From Chelonoidis abingdonii (Eukaryota; Chordata; Testudines; Testudinidae): a stretch of DNA of 64,000 nucleotides. Positions 59,740-64,000 of this stretch are shown here, piece by piece. The stretch is from contig NC_133769.1 in NCBI RefSeq assembly GCF_003597395.2, forward strand, positions 47,101,697 to 47,165,696, given 5' to 3'. The notes beneath the pieces are model-generated. The model did no database searches. It saw only the letters and a program-made list of their open reading frames with translations, and was not told where the DNA came from. The position numbers and the translations under genes were made by a program. The stretch's first letter is position 1; each line of letters opens with the position of its first letter.

Positions 59740-60900
59740 GCTCTCTTAATGAGGTCGGCGAGCCTCCATCCTAGAAGTCTATTTCCTCTTGCTTAAGAAG
59801 TCCATCCCGACGACAGCTCGTCTGTCGTAAATGCGTCCAATGACCGTACATCAACAAGCCCTCCTTTATAGCACACACTGCCTGAGCCATTTTGTTAATC
59901 ATCATAATCTTGTCGCTCCTTCGTCGCCCCGCTCTAGGAACGGCAGAATCCCACTGAAGATCACTGAGCCTCGATTCCTTGAGCGTCTTCCCAGGTGACA
60001 TAGTCCTCCTTGATACAGTCCAGCGAGTGACTACCGTATCATCGTTCCCACATGAGGACAATCACGGATTCTTCCCGCTCCCGCTAGGATCCTTTTCAGC
60101 CTCAGGTCACATCCTGTACTTAGCCCCAGCAGACAGCACACCCTTCTGGTTCTCCCGATCAGGTCTAGTTACAGGCCTGTCTATTCTTCTCAGTAAAGAG
60201 TCTCCAATCACGTAACTTCTTTTCCTGGCGCACAGTGTGATTCTCCGTCTATCCCCACACAGCTGGCCGCAAGCCCTCTGATTTGTCTCCGCCCTCGCAA
60301 GGCTCATACATGGTGTCGCCTCCATTGACTCCCCTCCTTCTGCAGGACTAGCCACTCGCCTCTTTTCCTCGCCCTCTCTCCTTCAAGGCGAGCACTCGCT
60401 GTGCTCCATCTTCATTTCAACCCCAGCAAACCTGTTCTCGAGTTCTATTTCTCCGTCGCTGCCGTCTTTTCCTCTGCCTGTTCTCCTAGTCACATGCTTC
60501 CACCTTCACTTTCCTCACCCAGCAGCCCCCCTCAGAATTCTTTGGTCCTGCTTCCATCTGCTCGTCTGAGCTTATCCCCTGTCGCCTCATCATGCTCTGT
60601 CTCCATCATCTGCTCAAATCCCCTTCTAAACTCAGCCAGGTTTCGACCTGCATCTCCAGTCTCTTATCTTTTCTTCCAGCAGTTCTATCAGGCGGCACTT
60701 CATGCAGACAAAACTCTTTCAGGTGCCCCTCCAGACCATATACATGCCACAGCTCCGATCCGGTCATCCTCAGTGTGTCTCTGCCTGCTACCTTGTCTCC
60801 ATCATGCCTTTCAACTCTGTGCTGCTGTTCAAGCTCAACCGAAACGGGCAAACCTAAAAGGCCTGGGCTGCTGGCAGACCCCTGCCCCTTCCCTCTTCTG
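59740..60900 (-). pseudogene. CR1 ORF1 with SGNH-esterase domain, frameshifted
   Basis: On the minus strand a fragment near 60200 reads VIGDSLLRRID, the GDS block that carries the nucleophile serine of SGNH hydrolases. Near 60040 SCGNDDTVVT supplies the G-x-N-D block. LKESRLSDLQWDSAVPRAG and GRRRSDKIMMINKMAQA follow, ending near RRDGLL, where the block V D-x-x-H would be expected; I do not see the His. An upstream stretch (60606-60956) reads as the ORF1 N-terminal region (WHVYGLEGHLKEFCLHEVP). Esterase-type ORF1 is known for CR1. Its role in retrotransposition is not settled. Confidence 0.72.
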
Positions 60901-61030
60901 GCTTGTTGGTTTCTCCGCTTTAGTCTCCTCTGGAACCTCCCCCTGGAAACTCCCACTGAAACTCCCCTGTTAGCAGTCCTGTTCGCTGGCTCCTGTGCCG
61001 CTGCAGCTGTCTGTGCCGCTGCCTGAGTGT

Positions 61031-61739
61031 CTGGCTCCTTATATAGGACCCCTAATCAGTTGATGGTGAGACCCTCTGTCATAAAACAGCTTCATAGTCC
61101 TTCATTCACATGATCAGGGTAACAACACATTATTTCTCCTGCCCCAATAACAGAGAAATTGGGGATCCCACAGCTGTTAAAGTGGCCATTTCGGGCTGCC
61201 ATAGACTCATGCTAGGCGGGGTGGGTGTGCCTATGCAAACAAGATCAGCCCCTGAAATTCTTTTCCACACTCACCATAATTCACCACCAGAGGTCAGGGT
61301 AGAGCTCATCCTAACTCTGCTTACACCAACACTAAGGGAAGATCTACCTGAGAACACAAAAACAAGTTCCATTCTCTCTTTGCAATGGCAAAGAAGAAAT
61401 TGAGGCAGTTTTGGGGGCACTCATTTCTATTACAGTAGGGGACGACATCATCTTCGTACAACATCTCATGTGTGCCTAAAGGACACAGCTTTTGAAGGCA
61501 GTTCTGCAGTCATATCAGAAGTGCCATATCCCTCAACAGAGGTGCTGGAATGATTTGCATAGTGGCGGTGATGATGATGGAAACCATGTATTTGGTGTTT
61601 GTTATTACAACTTTAAGCTGAGGGTGTGGGAGCACTGGCAGAGCCAGTAACAGTGGCCCTCAAAGAAGAGTTCTCACTCCACACTCCACAGCATGCACTT
61701 CTCCTTGGTATCCTGCTGTTAACTGATGTAGCTCATTAG
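61031..61739. other. No recognisable gene
   Basis: Non-coding. Apart from the TATATAAGG near the CR1 5' end, I see nothing to annotate. Confidence 0.4.
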
Positions 61740-61915
61740 ACTGACTTAACACTTGGTAAAGCAACCCCATCCTTTCATGCATTTATACCCTGCTCCTGTA
61801 TCTTTTACTTCATACATCTGATGAAGTGGGCTCTAGTCCATGGAAGCTTATGCCCAAATAAATTTGTTAGTATCTAAGGTGCCACAAGGACTCCTTGTTT
61901 TTTTTTTATGTGACA
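61740..61915 (+). mobile_element. Penelope-like element tail
   Basis: 'cttcatacatctgatgaagt', 'ggaagcttatgcccaaataa', then 'tagtatctaaggtgccaca' and 'aggactccttg' plus a T-run. This is the plus-strand 3' terminus of the PLE family whose arms form the palindrome at 48391-48488. There is no coding sequence. Confidence 0.72.
61818..61848 (+). ncRNA. Hammerhead ribozyme core, decayed
   Basis: CTGATGA (61818-61824) is followed by GTGGGC-TCTA-GTCCAT, which can pair as a six-base stem II with two G-U pairs, and then GGAAGC where an active core needs GAAA. The layout is the minimal hammerhead type known from Penelope-like terminal repeats. The G-for-A change in the conserved core predicts loss of self-cleavage. 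Helices I and III were not confirmed. Confidence 0.5.
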
Positions 61916-62939
61916 GATGTGTAATCATGTTTTAATGTATGAAATGAAAGGTACTCAAATACTACTACTAGAGTGATGAGCGCAGTATAAGAATCTGTTC
62001 AGAATAGAATAAAATAGGATAAATTGCTATTCAGTGTGAGTAGGAGTATCAGAATCTAGCCCTTGTCCACTTTTCCAACATTACACCGCAACTCAGTGGC
62101 AGAGTCAAGAAGAGGACCCAGCACTCATATCTCATAATCCTCAGGTCTAATAATAAAGTACAGCTAAAAAGTTCCAGCAACCATATTTAGAAATTCTCAA
62201 TGTACAAAGTTACAAAAAATAGTAAATAATACACACTTCAAAAAAAACACACAATAATGTTTCTAAGTCTAGAATGCTCTGCTTCCCCTCATTACCCAGA
62301 AAATTTTAAATTACAACAACCTGCAGTGTATATAGATCCCCTTTCTCTTTAATGAAGTGTACATACTCTAACTACAATTAATCAAATTCCAATCAATCTA
62401 CCATTAATTCGGAATGACAGTTTTTCAGCTATCTCAATATACTAATCTTTCATTACTAGTATGTTCACACTCCTTTACCTCCCCCAAATTGGCCTCATAA
62501 TACATCCTATGGCAACAGCCATCTATCTTGTGAGGTTTTTACTTGTATTTTTAATTGCCTAGAAAATATTAAGCAAATACAAACATGTTTAGGGAAGTAA
62601 CTTGTAATCTCAAATAGTATTGATATACAAATCTTAATCCCTTTAGTCTGAAATATCTTAATTCTGGGAAAAGACTGTATTTATTATGGTCACGTTAACA
62701 CTTTTGCCCACTACATTTATTAATGATGGAATATGTGGTTCTTAATGAAATGCTTCTTTATGGGATTAAATTCCTGCTACTCACTGACAGTGTTTTTCAG
62801 GAGACTGAATTTTTATTCCCATTCTCAGCATCTTGCTCTTGGGGCCACCCGCTGATGTAACTGAGCTAAGGAAGCATGCTTCATCCTGAGAATGAGGAAG
62901 TAAGTTCCTGCACTACTCAGCAATGACTTCTCTGGCTAA
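61916..62939. other. No recognisable gene
   Basis: AT-rich, with nothing I can support. Confidence 0.45.
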
Positions 62940-63308
62940 TTAGGGTACGACTACACTATGAAATTAGGTTGATTTTATAGAAGTCAATCTTTAGAAAGCG
63001 ATTTTGTACAGGTGATTGTATATGTCCCCACTAAGCATATTAAGTCAGCGGAGTGCATCCTCAATACCGTGGCTAGCATCAACTCATGGAGCCGTGCACT
63101 GTGGGCAGCTATCCCACAGTTCCCGCAGTCTCCGCTGCCCATTGGAATTCTGGATTAAGCTCCCAATGCCTGATGGGGCAAAAACATTGTCGCGGGTGGT
63201 TTAGGGTACATGTCGTCAGTCTTCCCTCCCTCCATGAAAGCAACAGCAGACAATTCTTCTGCGCCTTTTTTCCTTAGTTACCCATGCAGACGCCATAGCA
63301 CGGCAAGC

Positions 63309-63482
63309 ATGGAGCCTGCTCAGCTCACCGCTGCTGTTGTGAGCATTGTAAACACCTCACGCATTATCCTGGAGTATGTGCAGAACCGGGCTAGAAGCAC
63401 AAGGATGGTTGTAAGGAGGACATGGACACAGACTTTCCTGAAAGCACAGAATGTGGCAATTGGGACATCATGGCAACAGTAG
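63309..63482 (+). pseudogene. Harbinger accessory/N-terminal ORF fragment
   Basis: ATG at 63309 opens MEPAQLTAAVVSIVNTSRI and runs LEYVQNRARSTRMVV to a TAG at 63480-63482 (57 codons). It precedes the transposase catalytic segment in the same element and may be its N-terminus or the start of a separate short ORF. I see no domain in it. The stop shortly before 63483 is probably a mutation of a longer frame. Confidence 0.5.
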
Positions 63483-63669
63483 GGCAGGTTGATACAGTGG
63501 AACACCGATTCTGGGCTTGGCAACAAGCACAGACTGGTGGGACTGCATAGTGTTGCGGGTATGGGATGATTCCCAGTGGCTGTGAAACTTTAACATGCAT
63601 AAGGCCACTTTCCTGGAACTTTGTGAGTTGCTTTCCCCCACCCTGAAGTGCAGGAATACCAAGATGAGT

Positions 63670-64000
63670 GCTGCCCTGACAGTTGAGAAGTGAGAGACGA
63701 TAGCCCTGTGGAAGCTTGCAACGCCTGACTGCTACCAGTCAGTCAGGAATCAATTTGGAGCGGGCAAATCTATTGTGAGGCCTGCTGTGATCCAAGTAGC
63801 CAATGCAATCACTGACCTTCTGCTATTAAGGGTAGTGACTCTGGGAAATGTGCAGGTCATAATGGATGGCTTTGCTGCAGTGGGGTTCCCTACCTGTGGT
63901 GGGTGATAGACGGAACGCATATCCGCATCTTGGCACCAGACCACCTTGCCAATCAGTATGTAAGCCACAAGGGGTACTTCTCAATGGTGTTACAAGCACT
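63670..64000 (+). pseudogene. Harbinger DDE transposase, partial and broken
   Basis: ALTVEK, then a stop (63687-63689), then ETIALWKLATPDCYQSVRNQ, FGAGKSIVR (helix-turn-helix-like), VTLGNVQVIMDGFAAVGFP. A one-base loss near 63900 shifts the frame. VIDGTHIRILAPDHLANQY then reads in frame from 63903 to the window edge. (I/V)DGTH is the HARBI1/PIF signature that carries the first catalytic aspartate. The other two acidic residues would lie beyond 64000. The enzyme would cut and paste elements with TWA targets, such as the MITEs at 9457 and 40763. This copy is dead from at least one stop and one frameshift. Confidence 0.85.

Larger units (their letters stand above)
56395..61030 (-). mobile_element. 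CR1 LINE, near full length, indel-damaged
   Basis: The minus strand reads, 5' to 3': 5' UTR (about 61030-60940, shared with 8839-8935), ORF1, ORF2 with endonuclease and RT, 3' UTR, and the short repeated tail at 56395-56415 ('tagactcatagactcatagg'). A TATATAAGG sequence lies just upstream of the 5' UTR on the minus strand (about 61045). From 56395 to about 58500, relative to the clean copy at 7276-8838, there are many single-base losses such as 'tgacccctgcacaaggcagg'. The damage is mainly indels, like the 10.5-37.4 kb block. Confidence 0.9.
62943..64000 (+). mobile_element. Harbinger transposon, continues past the window edge
   Basis: The left terminus GGGTACGACTACACT follows TTA (62940-62942), the Harbinger target type. 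It resembles the right end of the MITE at 9457-9722 (GGGTATGGCTACACT). After a ~360-base non-coding leader come two coding segments in the plus direction (next two entries). The right terminus is outside the window. Confidence 0.8.

Noticed and set aside
60401..60973. 190-codon plus-strand open frame rich in Ser, Pro and Cys
   Set aside because: It is antisense to CR1 ORF1 in the minus-strand element. No independent support.
1..64000. CRISPR arrays, bacterial operons, ribosome-binding sites
   Set aside because: The sequence is vertebrate in repeat content. No regularly spaced direct repeats or prokaryotic gene organisation are present.
1..64000. tRNA genes or tRNA-derived SINEs with intact A and B boxes
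   Set aside because: No segment combined a cloverleaf-compatible fold with both promoter boxes convincingly enough to report.

Overview
The window looks like non-coding DNA from a turtle (Testudines, probably cryptodiran). I base this on the repeat content: CR1 LINEs with a short 3' octamer-like tail, L3/CR1-type 3' ends, Penelope-like retroelement (PLE) fragments, Harbinger and hAT MITEs with clean target-site duplications (TSDs), and a Ty3/Gypsy LTR family. I could not recognise any host protein-coding exon, rRNA or tRNA gene. It reads as a repeat-rich intergenic or intronic segment.

Layout. 1-9.5 kb: unassigned sequence, a PLE copy with an internal inversion, a Tigger-like DNA transposon (3230-5053) carrying a solo LTR (3513-4354), a PLE foldback tail, and a young CR1 copy with a 5' inversion (7276-8935). 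9.5-10.36 kb: a Harbinger-type MITE and single-copy flank. 10356-37552: one LTR retrotransposon locus on the minus strand, bounded by G-runs that could be its TSD. Its interior is about 27 kb of very indel-rich sequence. That interior contains three plus-strand passes of the same element, inverted copies of both outside flanks, and two hairpin turns with the same ~115-bp loop. The best reading is a gap filled with uncorrected multi-pass long reads, so the three copies are probably one provirus.

37.5-56 kb: clean sequence with small DNA transposons (40763-41053, 43434-43719, 45294-45460, 49910-50279), two L3-like LINE tails, another solo LTR with an internal 621-base N gap (45951-46873), a PLE tail-to-tail palindrome (48391-48488), an old CR1 fragment and a candidate second-family LTR (55283-56162). 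56.4-61.03 kb: a near full-length CR1 on the minus strand, with an SGNH-esterase ORF1 and an endonuclease/RT ORF2, broken by indels. 61.0-64 kb: a PLE tail with a decayed hammerhead-ribozyme core, then a Harbinger transposon running off the window edge with its DDE transposase in pieces.

The most interesting biology is the LTR element. In all three passes the integrase lies upstream of reverse transcriptase and RNase H. That is the Gmr1-type pol order (copia-like), in a polymerase whose sequence motifs are Ty3/Gypsy. Its RT also reads YLND where YxDD is expected, in all three passes. The most important practical observation is that 10.5-37.4 kb should not be treated as real genome structure until it is reassembled.
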